The notes under the pieces: model-generated
What the model was told of the DNA's origin: nothing
What the model saw: the letters and a program-made list of their open reading frames with translations, nothing else
The model's database searches: none
In this document: positions 8,765 to 17,492 of the stretch, in pieces
How positions within the stretch are numbered: the stretch's first letter is position 1
Layout: every line of letters starts with the position of its first letter
Source: Azospirillum melinis
GTDB lineage: Bacteria; Pseudomonadota; Alphaproteobacteria; Azospirillales; Azospirillaceae
NCBI RefSeq assembly: GCF_013340935.1
Contig: NZ_WHOS01000051.1
Span: forward strand, 1 to 51,681
Reading direction: 5' to 3'
DNA length: 51,681 nucleotides
Position numbers and translations under genes: made by a program

Positions 8765-10045
8765 ATGGCTTTCCAAGACATCAACCCGGTGCGCTTCGAT
8801 TCCAACCTGACGGTCGAGCGTCCGACCTTCGTCACCCATCTCGAATGCGCCTACACCGGCGAGCGGTACGAGGCCGACACCATCCACAACCTGTCGCGCG
8901 CCGGCAAGCCGCTGCTGGTCCGCTACGATCTGAACGGCGTGAAGCAGGCGCTGACCAAAAGCTCGCTGTCCGAACGTCCGCAGGATCTGTGGCGCTACCG
9001 CGAGCTTCTGCCCGTCCGCAAGGTCGAGGACATCGTCAGCCTGGGCGAGGCGGTGACTCCGCTGGTGCCGCTGCCCCGGCTGGCGAAGCGGCTGGGTGCG
9101 GCCGAGCTGCTGGTGAAGGACGAGGGGCGGCTACCCACCGGCTCCTTCAAGGCGCGCGGGCTGGTGATGGCGGTGTCGATGGCGAAAGCTTTCAACATCA
9201 AGCACATGGCGATGCCGACCAACGGCAATGCCGGGGCGGCGCTGGCCGCCTACGCCACCCGCGCCGGCATCCGCACCACCATCTTCTGCCCGGCCGACAC
9301 GCCGGAGGTGAACGTGTCGGAGATCGAACTGCAAGGCGCCACCGTCTACCGCGTCAACGGCCTGATCGACGATTGCGGGAAGATCGTCGGCGAGGGCAAG
9401 GCCAAGGTCGGCTGGTTCGACGTCTCCACCCTGAAGGAGCCCTACCGGATCGAGGGCAAGAAGACGATGGGGCTGGAGCTTTCCGAGCAGCTGGGCTGGG
9501 AGGTGCCGGACGTCATCTTCTATCCAACCGGCGGCGGCACCGGCCTGATCGGTATGTGGAAGGCCTTCGCCGAACTGGAGGCCATCGGCTTCATCGGATC
9601 GAAGCGCCCGCGCATGGTGGCGGTCCAGGCCGCCGGCTGCGCGCCGATGGTCCGCGCCTGGGAACAGGGAGAAGAGCATGCCCCGCGCTGGGAGGATGCC
9701 CACACCATCGCGTCCGGCATCCGCGTGCCGCAGGCGGTCGGCGACTTCCTGATCCTGCGCGCCGTGCGCGAGAGCGGCGGCTTCGCCATCGCCGTACCCG
9801 ACGACGCCATCCAGGCCGCGCTGAACGAGGTGGCGCGGGAGGAAGGCTTCCTGCTCTGCCCCGAAGGAGCCGCGACCTATGCCGCTTACAAGCAGTCCCT
9901 GGCCGACGGCCGGGTCGGCAAGGAGGAGCGTGCCGTACTGTTCAACTGCGCCACCGGCCTGAAATACCCGCTGCCGCCGGTGCACCGCACGCTCGACCGC
10001 ACCCAGCCCATCGACTATTCGCTCTTTGAGGAAAGCGGCCGATGA
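8765..10045 (+). CDS. Threonine-synthase-like PLP enzyme (possible sulfonate or amino-acid lyase/synthase)
   Basis: A 426-residue fold-type II PLP enzyme of the threonine synthase family. The pattern GEAVTPL, the PLP lysine in LPTGSFKARG (Lys129), the substrate/phosphate loop TNGNAGAALAAYA and the PLP-phosphate loop PTGGGTGLIGMW are all present. An N-terminal part with a single Cys (LECAYTGERYEAD) resembles a degraded zinc ribbon of class II threonine synthases. It sits in an operon with an ABC importer upstream and a ComC/MDH2-type dehydrogenase overlapping its stop, and not with homoserine genes, so ordinary threonine synthesis is doubtful. Cysteate synthase of methanogens is a threonine synthase paralogue and ComC acts on sulfolactate, so a role with a sulfonated amino acid is attractive but inferred. 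A plain threonine synthase remains possible. Confidence 0.75.
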   Translation: MAFQDINPVRFDSNLTVERPTFVTHLECAYTGERYEADTIHNLSRAGKPLLVRYDLNGVKQALTKSSLSERPQDLWRYRELLPVRKVEDIVSLGEAVTPLVPLPRLAKRLGAAELLVKDEGRLPTGSFKARGLVMAVSMAKAFNIKHMAMPTNGNAGAALAAYATRAGIRTTIFCPADTPEVNVSEIELQGATVYRVNGLIDDCGKIVGEGKAKVGWFDVSTLKEPYRIEGKKTMGLELSEQLGWEVPDVIFYPTGGGTGLIGMWKAFAELEAIGFIGSKRPRMVAVQAAGCAPMVRAWEQGEEHAPRWEDAHTIASGIRVPQAVGDFLILRAVRESGGFAIAVPDDAIQAALNEVAREEGFLLCPEGAATYAAYKQSLADGRVGKEERAVLFNCATGLKYPLPPVHRTLDRTQPIDYSLFEESGR

Positions 10046-11106
10046 GCGAGGTGCGCTATCGCCCGGACCGGCTGGTCGCGACGCTCGACGCCATTCTCCG
10101 TCGCAGCGGCAGCTCGGCGGAGGAGGCGGCCATCGTTGCCGCCAATCTGGTGGAGGCCGACGCCCGCGGCCATGCCAGCCACGGCGTCTGCCAGATCGCC
10201 GTCTATACCCGCAGCCTTGAGCTTGGCCATCTCCAGCCCAACCGCCATGCCCGCATCGTGCGCGACGAGGCTCCCTTCCTGGTGGTGGACGGCGATGTCG
10301 GCTATGGGCAGGTGATCGCACGGGAGGCGACCGACCTCGCCATCGAACGGGCCAGGGCCGGCGGCGCCTGCATCCTGGCACTGCGCAACGCCCACCATAT
10401 TGGCCGCGTCGGCTCCTATGGCGAGCAATGCATCGCCGCCGGGCTGATCGGGCTGTTCTTCGTCAATGTGGTCAGCCGTCCGCTGGCGGCGCCCCATGGC
10501 GGCGGGCGGCCGCGGCTCGGCACCAATCCGGTCTGCATCGCCGTTCCCGGCACGCCGGGCTTCGCGCCCTTCCTGCTCGATTTCGCCACCAGCGCCATCG
10601 CCGCCAACAAATGCCGGGTCGCCGCCTCGCTGGGTAAGGAGGTGGAGGACGGCCTGCTGCTCGACCCGGACGGACGGCCGACGCGCGATCCGGCCGTGAT
10701 GTTCACCGAGCCGACCGGCGCCATCCTGCCCTTCGGCGGCCATAAGGGTTACGGTCTGGCGCTGGCCTGTGAAATCCTGGCGGGTGCCCTGGCCGGCGGC
10801 CTTCCCGCTTTGCCGGAGAATCTGCGGCCGGGACGGGTGGTCAACAACGCGCTGGCCTTCGTCATCGACCCCAACCGGGTGGCCGGCCCGGAATGGCAGA
10901 CCCTGACCGACGCCGTGCTCGACCATGTCGCCGACACGCCTGCCGCCCCCGGCAGCGACGGCGTCAGCATTCCCGGGGAACCGGAGGCGCTGCACCGCAT
11001 GGCCGCCATGGACCGCGGCATCACGCTCGACCCCGACACGGTCGCGGCGCTGCACCGCATCGGCGGCGGGCTCGGGTTGGATGTGCAGGGGTTGCTAGAG
11101 GGCTGA
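10042..11106 (+). CDS. Malate/L-lactate dehydrogenase family (LDH2/ComC-type) NAD(P)-dependent oxidoreductase
   Basis: A 354-residue enzyme of the MDH2/LDH2 family, which differs from Rossmann-type dehydrogenases and oxidises 2-hydroxyacids such as malate, ureidoglycolate or sulfolactate. Family marks are EADARGHASHGVCQI, the region NAHHIGRVGSYGEQ with the conserved His pair, GTNPVCIAVPG and PFGGHKGYGLAL. The start ATG overlaps the stop of the threonine-synthase-like gene by four bases, so the two are translationally coupled. Given the sulfonate-type importer in the same operon, oxidation of a sulfonated hydroxyacid is a reasonable inference, but malate or another 2-hydroxyacid cannot be excluded. 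It is the last gene of the operon; a hairpin follows. Confidence 0.85.
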   Translation: MSEVRYRPDRLVATLDAILRRSGSSAEEAAIVAANLVEADARGHASHGVCQIAVYTRSLELGHLQPNRHARIVRDEAPFLVVDGDVGYGQVIAREATDLAIERARAGGACILALRNAHHIGRVGSYGEQCIAAGLIGLFFVNVVSRPLAAPHGGGRPRLGTNPVCIAVPGTPGFAPFLLDFATSAIAANKCRVAASLGKEVEDGLLLDPDGRPTRDPAVMFTEPTGAILPFGGHKGYGLALACEILAGALAGGLPALPENLRPGRVVNNALAFVIDPNRVAGPEWQTLTDAVLDHVADTPAAPGSDGVSIPGEPEALHRMAAMDRGITLDPDTVAALHRIGGGLGLDVQGLLEG

Positions 11107-11110
11107 ACGG

Positions 11111-11132
11111 GGGGCGGCCTCTAACCCGCCCC
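11111..11132. terminator. GC-rich hairpin between convergent genes
   Basis: GGGGCGG (11111-11117) pairs with CCGCCCC (11126-11132) around an 8-base loop, in the 51-base gap between two convergent stop codons. It has no T-run, so it is a candidate bidirectional stem-loop rather than a certain intrinsic terminator. Confidence 0.5.
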
Positions 11133-11157
11133 TTGCCCCATGCTCCGTCCCATCCGG

Positions 11158-12174
11158 TCAGGCGGTGATCCGGTTCCGCAGGACGCCGTCCTCCAGGAAC
11201 AGCCGCACCGTCTCCGCCGCATTGCGCCGCATCTCCACCGCCGCCTGATCGGAGTGGAAGGCATTGTGCGGCGTCACCACCAGCCGTCCGGTGAGCCAGT
11301 CCTCCCGCACCCGCCATGCGTCCAGCAGCGGGTGGGGGGCCGGCGGCTCGACCGGCAGGACGTCGGTCCCGACGGCGGCAAGCCGGCCGCTGCGCAGGGC
11401 CGCCTCCAGCGGGTCCAACCCGGCGAACAGCTCGCCGCGCGCGGTGTTGACCAGGATGGCGCCGGGCTTCATCGCCGCCAGGGTGGCCTCGTTCAGCAGG
11501 CCGCGCGTCTCGCCGTTCAGCGGGCAGTGGAAGGTGACGATGTCGGACTCGGCCAGCAACTCCTCAAGCCGGCGGACGCGGCGATAGCCGACAGCCTTCT
11601 CGTGCCCGGCCGGCTGGAACGGATCGTAGCCCAGGATGCGGTGGCCGAAGCCCTTCAGCCGGTTCACCACCGCGGTGCCGATCCGCCCGACCCCGACCAC
11701 CCCGACCGTCGCGGCACCGGACCGGTGCAGCGGCGTCAGCGTATTCGCCTGCCACGTCGTCGTGTAGCCTCGGGCGCGGGCATCATGCTCCCACAGCCGG
11801 CGCTGCAGCGACAGGATCATGGCGACGGCGTGGTCGGCGACCTCCTCCGTCCCGTAATCGGGGTTGTTGCAGAAGGGAATCCCGGCGGCCTCCAGCGCCG
11901 CGACATCGACCCGGTCATAGCCGACGCCGAACCGCACGACGATCCGGCAGCGCTTCAACCGCTCGACGGTGGCCGGACCGATGCGCGTGCTCCACACCAG
12001 CAGGGCATCCAGGCGGGCGAGGCGGTCCGGGTCGAGATCCTCCTCCCGCCGGCAGTCGAAAAAATCGACCTCCGCCACTCCGTCCAGCACGGCGGCCTCC
12101 AGATCGGGGGGCGGAATCATGTGGTCGGTGATCCCGACGACCAACCGCCCGGCGCGCTGCTGCCCCATCCCCAT
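11158..12174 (-). CDS. D-isomer-specific 2-hydroxyacid dehydrogenase (CtBP-like)
   Basis: A 338-residue NAD-dependent dehydrogenase of the D-2-hydroxyacid family, close in pattern to the C-terminal-binding-protein branch. The N-terminal lobe includes RIVVRFGVGYDRVD. The Rossmann motif is VGVVGVGRIGTAV, the catalytic Arg lies in VNTARGELF, the Glu region in GTDVLPVEPP and the catalytic His in VTPHNAFHS. I start at the ATG at 12174, which follows GGGAG; a GTG at 12198 is also in frame. It stands alone, convergent with the LDH2-type gene. A TTTCCTATTGCGC element lies ~80 bases upstream and resembles sites in front of two sulfur operons in this window. The substrate is not known. Confidence 0.87.
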   Translation of the reverse strand: MGMGQQRAGRLVVGITDHMIPPPDLEAAVLDGVAEVDFFDCRREEDLDPDRLARLDALLVWSTRIGPATVERLKRCRIVVRFGVGYDRVDVAALEAAGIPFCNNPDYGTEEVADHAVAMILSLQRRLWEHDARARGYTTTWQANTLTPLHRSGAATVGVVGVGRIGTAVVNRLKGFGHRILGYDPFQPAGHEKAVGYRRVRRLEELLAESDIVTFHCPLNGETRGLLNEATLAAMKPGAILVNTARGELFAGLDPLEAALRSGRLAAVGTDVLPVEPPAPHPLLDAWRVREDWLTGRLVVTPHNAFHSDQAAVEMRRNAAETVRLFLEDGVLRNRITA

Positions 12175-12294
12175 CGCTCCCGTCACTGTTCGAACCAAGT
12201 GGCCGTCACTTTCACACGCCGCGCTGAATTTACAAAGCCGATTGCCGCCTTGCGCAATAGGAAATGCCAGCCGCAGGTGGGCAAGGCTCCGGTT

Positions 12295-13305
12295 TCACTT
12301 GCGCGGGCGCAGGAAGAACAGCATGGCGAGACCGGACAGCAGGATCGACAGCATCACCCACCAGAAGGCGTGCGGCGAGACATGATCCTCGATGGCGCCG
12401 ACCCCCGGCACCCCCGCCACATTCATGCCGAAGATGCCTGAGATCAGGGTCATCGGCGCGAAGATCACAGTCACCACCGCCAGCACATGCAGGCTGTGGT
12501 TCTGCTGGTCGGCGACACGGGCCAGAAGCTCGTCCTGCAAAACCTTGGCCCGGTCCTGCAACGCCTCGATGTCGTAGAGCACGCCGCCGAACTTCTCGAC
12601 CGAATGGCCGAGGCGGGCGCGGTCGTCGTCGTCGATCCAGGGCACGTTGCCGGTGGCGAGCCGGCCCAGCGCCGCACGCTGCGGCGAGACATGGCGGCGC
12701 AGCCGGACGATCAGCTGACGCAGCTGGCCCAGCCGCTGCCGAGCGAGCTGGTAGCGCTCGGCAAGGACGGTGTCCTCCACCTTGTCCAGATCGGCTTCGG
12801 CGCGCGTCACCACCTCGCCCAGCGTATCGGCCAGCATGTCGATCAGCTCGGCCATCAGGGCGGCGGTGCTGCCGTAGCGGCCCTGGTCGTGCAGGGATTT
12901 GCGCAGCCGGTCGATCGCCTTCAGCGGATGCCGCCGGCAGCTGACGATGCGGCGTTCGTCCATGAACAGGCGCAGGGTGCCGATGTCCGACGGTTCGAAG
13001 TTGAAGTCGTAATGCATGTCGCTCAGCACGGCGAGAAAGCCGTCGTCGAACGGTTCCAGCCGCGTCCGGTCGTCATTGGCGTCCAGCAGGACCTCGCGCG
13101 CGAACTCGTCGAGCCCGCTCTTGCGGTCCAGCCAGTCGCGCGCCCGCGCCGAGGCGAGGTTGAAATGCAGCCACAGCACGCCGCCGCTGCGCTGCTGCGC
13201 TGCGTCGATCTCATCGAAGGACACCGGCACCGGCGGCGCATCGGGGGTGAGGAAATAGCCGCAGATCAGGTCGGTCCCGGTATCGAGCTTGATTGGCACT
13301 GCCAT
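12295..13305 (-). CDS. CorA-family metal ion transporter (ZntB-like)
   Basis: A 336-residue 2-TM-GxN channel protein. The long acidic/helical cytoplasmic part includes GGVLWLHFNLASARARDWL and LDANDDRTRLEPFDDG, typical of ZntB. The C-terminal membrane pair contains the signature GMNVAG (in ISGIFGMNVAGVPGVG) and ends FFLRPRK. The length fits the CorA/ZntB family. ZntB is known as a zinc transporter and CorA as a magnesium channel; the N-terminal sequence favours the ZntB branch, but the ion cannot be read from sequence. The start ATG at 13305 has GAAGG upstream. It is a single gene, divergent from the acetyltransferase gene. Confidence 0.87.
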   Translation of the reverse strand: MAVPIKLDTGTDLICGYFLTPDAPPVPVSFDEIDAAQQRSGGVLWLHFNLASARARDWLDRKSGLDEFAREVLLDANDDRTRLEPFDDGFLAVLSDMHYDFNFEPSDIGTLRLFMDERRIVSCRRHPLKAIDRLRKSLHDQGRYGSTAALMAELIDMLADTLGEVVTRAEADLDKVEDTVLAERYQLARQRLGQLRQLIVRLRRHVSPQRAALGRLATGNVPWIDDDDRARLGHSVEKFGGVLYDIEALQDRAKVLQDELLARVADQQNHSLHVLAVVTVIFAPMTLISGIFGMNVAGVPGVGAIEDHVSPHAFWWVMLSILLSGLAMLFFLRPRK

Positions 13306-13494
13306 ACCCGGCGAACCTTCCGTTGCCTCTTCGCCGGCTGGGTGCCGGCCGGCGGGCAGGATACGCCGGCGGACGTGCGGCGCAACCTCGTCCTTGGGCG
13401 CTTGGAGCAACTGCAACAAGACCGTCTTGAAACCGTCATCACCCTGTCGCGCGTTTGCGGCATCAACGCGCGGGCGTCACCATTCGACAGGGGC

Positions 13495-14151
13495 ATGACC
13501 GTGAGGACCGAGACCGCCGCCGGCGCCCACGACATGGACGCCTGCGATTTTACCCGCCACACCCAGGAGCCTGTCGGCCGACTCCGGTCCGACTCGCAGC
13601 ATCCCGCAATCCGCCAATCCACCGAGGCGGACGTGCCGGCCATGCTGGAGATCTACGGCTATCACATCCAGCACGGCCTCGGCCCCTTCGACATCGAGCC
13701 GCTGCACCCGGAAGAGCTGAAGCGCCGCCGCAAGGCCATGCTGAAGCGCCGTCTGCCGCATCTGGTGGCCGATCTCGGCGGCGCCATCGCCGGCTACGCC
13801 TATGCGGCCCCCTTCCGCAAGCGCCCGGCCTACCGCTACACGGTCGAACACTCGATCTACGTCCACAAGGATTTCCAGGGCCTTGGGATCGGCCGCCAAC
13901 TCCTGTCGGCGCTGGTCGATGCCTGCACCGTCGCCGGCTGCCGGCAGATGATCGCCGTGGTCGACAGCGCCAACGCCCCGTCGCTGCGCCTGCATGAGTC
14001 CTGCGGCTTCGAGCAGGCCGGCGTTCTGCGCTCGGTCGGCTTCAAGTTCGGCCGCTGGACCGACAGCGTCTTCCTCCAGCGCGCGCTCGGCCCGGCCGAC
14101 GGCGCGCTGCCCGACGATCATCGCGGCGGCACCGTCCAGGCCGGCGATTGA
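13495..14151 (+). CDS. GNAT-family N-acetyltransferase (phosphinothricin acetyltransferase-like)
   Basis: A 218-residue acyl-CoA transferase. The GNAT core starts at IRQSTEADVPAMLEIYGYHI; the strand GAIAGYAYAAPFRKRPAYRY and the CoA pyrophosphate loop KDFQGLGIGRQLLSAL are clear, followed by SANAPSLRLHESCGFEQAG. The pattern matches Pat/MddA-type enzymes that acetylate the amino group of glufosinate, methionine sulfoximine or methionine sulfone. The first ~45 residues precede the fold and include two alternative starts (13495 and 13534); the true start is uncertain. The decarboxylase gene follows after 27 bases, so they may be cotranscribed. Substrate is not determined. Confidence 0.83.
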   Translation: MTVRTETAAGAHDMDACDFTRHTQEPVGRLRSDSQHPAIRQSTEADVPAMLEIYGYHIQHGLGPFDIEPLHPEELKRRRKAMLKRRLPHLVADLGGAIAGYAYAAPFRKRPAYRYTVEHSIYVHKDFQGLGIGRQLLSALVDACTVAGCRQMIAVVDSANAPSLRLHESCGFEQAGVLRSVGFKFGRWTDSVFLQRALGPADGALPDDHRGGTVQAGD

Positions 14152-14178
14152 CAGCCTTCTATCCCCCGGAGTTCCCCC

Positions 14179-16536
14179 ATGGATTTCTTTCGACGCTTCT
14201 CCTTCCTCGTCTGCGCCCCGGCCTTCGACGCCGACGAGCTGGAAGGCGTGCGCGTGCAGCAGATCGTCGCCGAGGTCGAGCGCATCGGCTTCGAGGTGGT
14301 GCGGACGCGCCGCGTCGAGGATGCCGAGCTGGCGATCCGCACCGACGCCGCCATCGGCTGCATGATCGTCGATTGGGGCAAGCGCGGGCTGGAGGGCAAG
14401 CCGGCCTCGCTGATCGCGTTGGCGCGCAAGCGCGGTCTGGAGATGCCGATCATCCTGCTGGTCCGCCGCCAGCGGCTGGAGAACATCCCGGTCGATGTGC
14501 TCAATCAGGTGGACGGCTATGTTTTCCTGGCCGAGGAAACGCCGGAGTTCATCGCCAAGAACCTCGTTTCCCGCCTCAAGCAGTATGCCGAGACACTGAA
14601 GACGCCCTTCTTCGGCGAGCTGGTCGATTATGCCGAGGAAGGCAACCAGCTGTGGACCTGCCCTGGCCACAATGGCGGCATCTTCTACAGCCGCAGCCCC
14701 ATCGGCCGAATCTTCGTCGAGCATCTGGGCGAGGCGGTGTTCCGCGACGACATCGACAATTCGGTGCTGGAGATGGGCGACCTGCTGGTCCATGAGGGTC
14801 CAGCGTTGAAGGCGCAGAAGGAAGCCGCCAAAATCTTCGGAGCTGAGCGCACCTATTTTGTGCTGAACGGCACCTCGGCCTCCAACAAGATCGTGCTGTC
14901 GGCCCTGGTGGCGGAGGACGACCTCGTCCTGTTCGACCGCAACAACCACAAGGCCGCCCACCATGGCGGGCTGTTCCTCGGCGGCGGCATCCCGATCTTT
15001 CTGGAGACCGACCGCAACCCCTACGGCCTGATCGGTCCCATCGACCACGAGGCGCTGGACGAGGAACGCATCCGCGAGAAGATCCGCAGCAATCCGCTGG
15101 TCAAGGACCCGAACGCCTGGAAGCGCGAGCGGCCCTTCCGCGCCGCGGTGATCCAGCAATGCAGCTACGACGGCACCATCTACAGCGCCGAGACCATCCT
15201 GGCGAAGATCGGCCATCTCTGCGACTATATCCTCTTCGACGAGGCGTGGGCCGGCTTCCTGAAATTCCACCCGCTGTTCAAGGGCCGCTTCGCCATGGGG
15301 CTGGACGGCCTGCATGACGGCCACCCCGGCATCATCGCCACCCAGTCGACCCACAAGCAGCTGGCGAGCTTCTCCCAGGCCTCGCAGATCCATGTGAAGG
15401 ACAGCCACATCAAGGGCCAGCGTCGCCGGGTGGAGCATCGCCGCTTCAACGAGACTTTCCTGCTGCACGCCTCGACCTCGCCCTTCTACCCACTGTTCGC
15501 CTCGCTCGACGTCGGCGCGCAGATGATGAAGGGCCGGTCCGGCGAGGTGCTGTGGGACGACACGATCCGGCTGGGCATCGAGCTGCGCAAGAAGCTGCGC
15601 GCCATCCGCCGCGAGTTCGAGGAGCGCGAGAGCGACCCGGCGCGCCGCTGGTTCTTCGACCCCTTCGTGCCCGACCGGGTGGAGGTCGGCACCACCACGG
15701 GGACCACGGCGGCATGGGAGGATGTGCCCACCGACGCGCTGGCCTCCGACGTCCGGCATTGGGAATTCGTGCCGGGGGCCGACTGGCACGGCTTCCGCCA
15801 TGTGGCGGCCGGCTATGCGATGACCGACCCCAACAAGCTGACCCTGCTCACCCCGGGCTTCGACCGCCGCACCGGCGCCTATGAGGATCACGGCATCCCG
15901 GCGCCGGTGGTGGCGCAGTATCTGCGCGAGAACCGCATCGTTCCGGAAAAGAACGACCTCAACTCGATCCTCTTCCTGCTGACGCCCGGTGTGGAATCGA
16001 GCAAGGCCGGCACGCTGCTGAGCGCGCTGGTGGCATTCAAGCGGCTGCATGACGACAACGCGCTGCTGGAGGACGTGATCCCGGAATTCGTCGCCCGCCG
16101 CCCGGCCCGCTACACCGGCCGCCGGCTGCGCGACCTGTGCGCGGAGATGCACGCCTATTACCGCGAGCGCGGCACCAACGACCTGCAGCGCCGCATGTTC
16201 CGTCCCGATCATCTGCCCGCCATGGTGATGCCGCCGCGTGAGGCGGTGCGGCATCTGGTGCGCAACGACGTGGATTACCTGCCCATCGACCGCATCGCCG
16301 GGCGGATCGCCACCACCCTGTGGGTCGTCTACCCGCCGGGCATCGCCACCATCGTGCCGGGCGAGCGGCTGGACGACCATGCCCGGCCGATGATCGAATA
16401 TCTCCAGGTCTTCCAGGAAGGCGCCAACCGCTTCCCCGGCTTCGACAACGAAATCCAGGGCCTGTACCGCGAGACCGAGCCAGACGGGTCGATCCGCTTC
16501 TACACCTATGTCGTGCGCGAACCCGGCGCAGACTGA
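14179..16536 (+). CDS. Orn/Lys/Arg decarboxylase, class I (PLP)
   Basis: A 785-residue biodegradative-type amino acid decarboxylase that would turn ornithine, lysine or arginine into the matching polyamine or diamine. The N-terminal ~130 residues are the response-regulator-like 'wing' domain. The PLP domain contains the entry motif TCPGHNGGIFY, the Asp of IDNSVLEMGDLL, FDEAWAGF (Asp354) and the PLP lysine in STHKQLASFSQ (Lys393). The C-terminal domain reaches full length, as in SpeF/AdiA/CadA. The ATG at 14179 lies 12 bases after the start of a CCCCGGAG ribosome site. No antiporter gene is adjacent, so a role in acid resistance is not indicated. Tandem hairpins follow the stop. Family firm; substrate undecided. 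Confidence 0.88.
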   Translation: MDFFRRFSFLVCAPAFDADELEGVRVQQIVAEVERIGFEVVRTRRVEDAELAIRTDAAIGCMIVDWGKRGLEGKPASLIALARKRGLEMPIILLVRRQRLENIPVDVLNQVDGYVFLAEETPEFIAKNLVSRLKQYAETLKTPFFGELVDYAEEGNQLWTCPGHNGGIFYSRSPIGRIFVEHLGEAVFRDDIDNSVLEMGDLLVHEGPALKAQKEAAKIFGAERTYFVLNGTSASNKIVLSALVAEDDLVLFDRNNHKAAHHGGLFLGGGIPIFLETDRNPYGLIGPIDHEALDEERIREKIRSNPLVKDPNAWKRERPFRAAVIQQCSYDGTIYSAETILAKIGHLCDYILFDEAWAGFLKFHPLFKGRFAMGLDGLHDGHPGIIATQSTHKQLASFSQASQIHVKDSHIKGQRRRVEHRRFNETFLLHASTSPFYPLFASLDVGAQMMKGRSGEVLWDDTIRLGIELRKKLRAIRREFEERESDPARRWFFDPFVPDRVEVGTTTGTTAAWEDVPTDALASDVRHWEFVPGADWHGFRHVAAGYAMTDPNKLTLLTPGFDRRTGAYEDHGIPAPVVAQYLRENRIVPEKNDLNSILFLLTPGVESSKAGTLLSALVAFKRLHDDNALLEDVIPEFVARRPARYTGRRLRDLCAEMHAYYRERGTNDLQRRMFRPDHLPAMVMPPREAVRHLVRNDVDYLPIDRIAGRIATTLWVVYPPGIATIVPGERLDDHARPMIEYLQVFQEGANRFPGFDNEIQGLYRETEPDGSIRFYTYVVREPGAD

Positions 16537-16548
16537 ACCTGCGCCGGG
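16522..16548 (+). terminator. Hairpin overlapping the decarboxylase stop codon
   Basis: CCCGGCGCAG (16522-16531) pairs perfectly with CTGCGCCGGG (16539-16548) around a 7-base loop holding the TGA stop. It is the first of two back-to-back hairpins and may act in termination or 3' end protection. Confidence 0.55.
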
Positions 16549-16551
16549 ATT

Positions 16552-16581
16552 GGGAGGAGGCGGTTAGACCCGCCTCCTCCC
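16552..16581. terminator. Bidirectional stem-loop between decarboxylase and tauD
   Basis: GGGAGGAGGCGG (16552-16563) pairs over 12 bases with CCGCCTCCTCCC (16570-16581) around the loop TTAGAC. It lies between two convergent stop codons and can fold on both strands. No strong T-run follows, as is usual in GC-rich alphaproteobacteria. Confidence 0.65.
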
Positions 16582-16584
16582 CTC

Positions 16585-17436
16585 TCAATAGGGCCGGTCG
16601 CCCAGCACGGTGGCGCGGTGCATGATGCGCCGGTGCGGCGAATAGTCGTTCACCGCGTAATGCTGGGTCGACCGGTTGTCCCACAGCACCAGATCATTCT
16701 CTTTCCAGCGCCAGCGCACGGTGAATTCCGGGCGGCTGATGTGGTCGTACAGGAACTCCAGGATCGCAGCACTTTCCCGGTCGCTCAGCCCGACGATGCG
16801 GGACGTGAAGTTCTCATTCACGAACAGCGCCTTGGCGCCGCTGACCGGATGGGTGCGGATGACCGGATGCACCACGGCCGGATGCTTGTCGCGCGCCGTC
16901 TTCCAGCGGGCATGGGTCTCGGGATCGCCGTTGTGCCGCCATTCCGGGAAGGAACGGGTGAAGTCGTGGAGCGCCTTCAGCGGCTCCAGCAGGCGGCGGA
17001 TCGGCTCCGACAGGCCGTTGTAGGCGGCGATGTTGCTGGCCCACACCGTATCGCCGCCGATGGGCGGAATCAGCTTGCCCGACAGGACGACGATGGCCGG
17101 CGGCGTTTCGATGCAGGTGACGTCGGTGTGCCAGACGTCGTTGTCGGTCGGGTTGTGCGGTCCGGTGTCCAGCACCATGATCTCCGGCTGCTCCGGCACC
17201 TTCGGATAGATCGGGTGGACGTGCAGCTGGCCGAAACGGGCGGCGAAGTCGCGCTGGGCCCGCGGCGTCAGCGGCTGGTTCTCGAAGAACAGAACCTGAT
17301 GGGCGACCAGCGCCCGCTCCAGCGCCGCCGCTTCGCTGTCCGACAGCGGGCGGGAAAGGTCGATCCCCTCGACCCGCGCACCGATGGCGGGGCTGACGGG
17401 CGTGACGGTCAGGGCGGACAAGGCGATGTCTGGCAT
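16585..17436 (-). CDS. tauD: Taurine dioxygenase
   Basis: A 283-residue Fe(II)/2-oxoglutarate dioxygenase that hydroxylates taurine next to sulfur, releasing sulfite and aminoacetaldehyde. The iron triad is visible: His103 and Asp105 in WHTDVTCIETPP, and His259 in WDNRSTQHYAVND. The 2-oxoglutarate arginine lies in SPHRRIMHRATV near residue 270. The length equals that of E. coli TauD, and the N-terminus VTPVSPAIGARVEGIDLSRP is typical. The start ATG is at 17436. It is the last gene of the minus-strand tauABCD unit, 56 bases after tauC, and faces the decarboxylase across a bidirectional hairpin. Confidence 0.93.
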   Translation of the reverse strand: MPDIALSALTVTPVSPAIGARVEGIDLSRPLSDSEAAALERALVAHQVLFFENQPLTPRAQRDFAARFGQLHVHPIYPKVPEQPEIMVLDTGPHNPTDNDVWHTDVTCIETPPAIVVLSGKLIPPIGGDTVWASNIAAYNGLSEPIRRLLEPLKALHDFTRSFPEWRHNGDPETHARWKTARDKHPAVVHPVIRTHPVSGAKALFVNENFTSRIVGLSDRESAAILEFLYDHISRPEFTVRWRWKENDLVLWDNRSTQHYAVNDYSPHRRIMHRATVLGDRPY

Positions 17437-17492
17437 GGCGGTTCCCCAATCTTTTTGTACGGCGGTTTTTGGAATTCCGGCGGTCGGTTGCC

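Noticed and set aside
8765..10045. Plain annotation as thrC
   Set aside because: The fold supports the family, but the operon context (sulfonate-type importer and ComC-type dehydrogenase) makes a housekeeping threonine synthase uncertain, so no symbol is given.
13477..16380. 967-codon minus-strand frame
   Set aside because: It lies opposite the decarboxylase and acetyltransferase genes, which have catalytic motifs. The antisense protein shows no family features.
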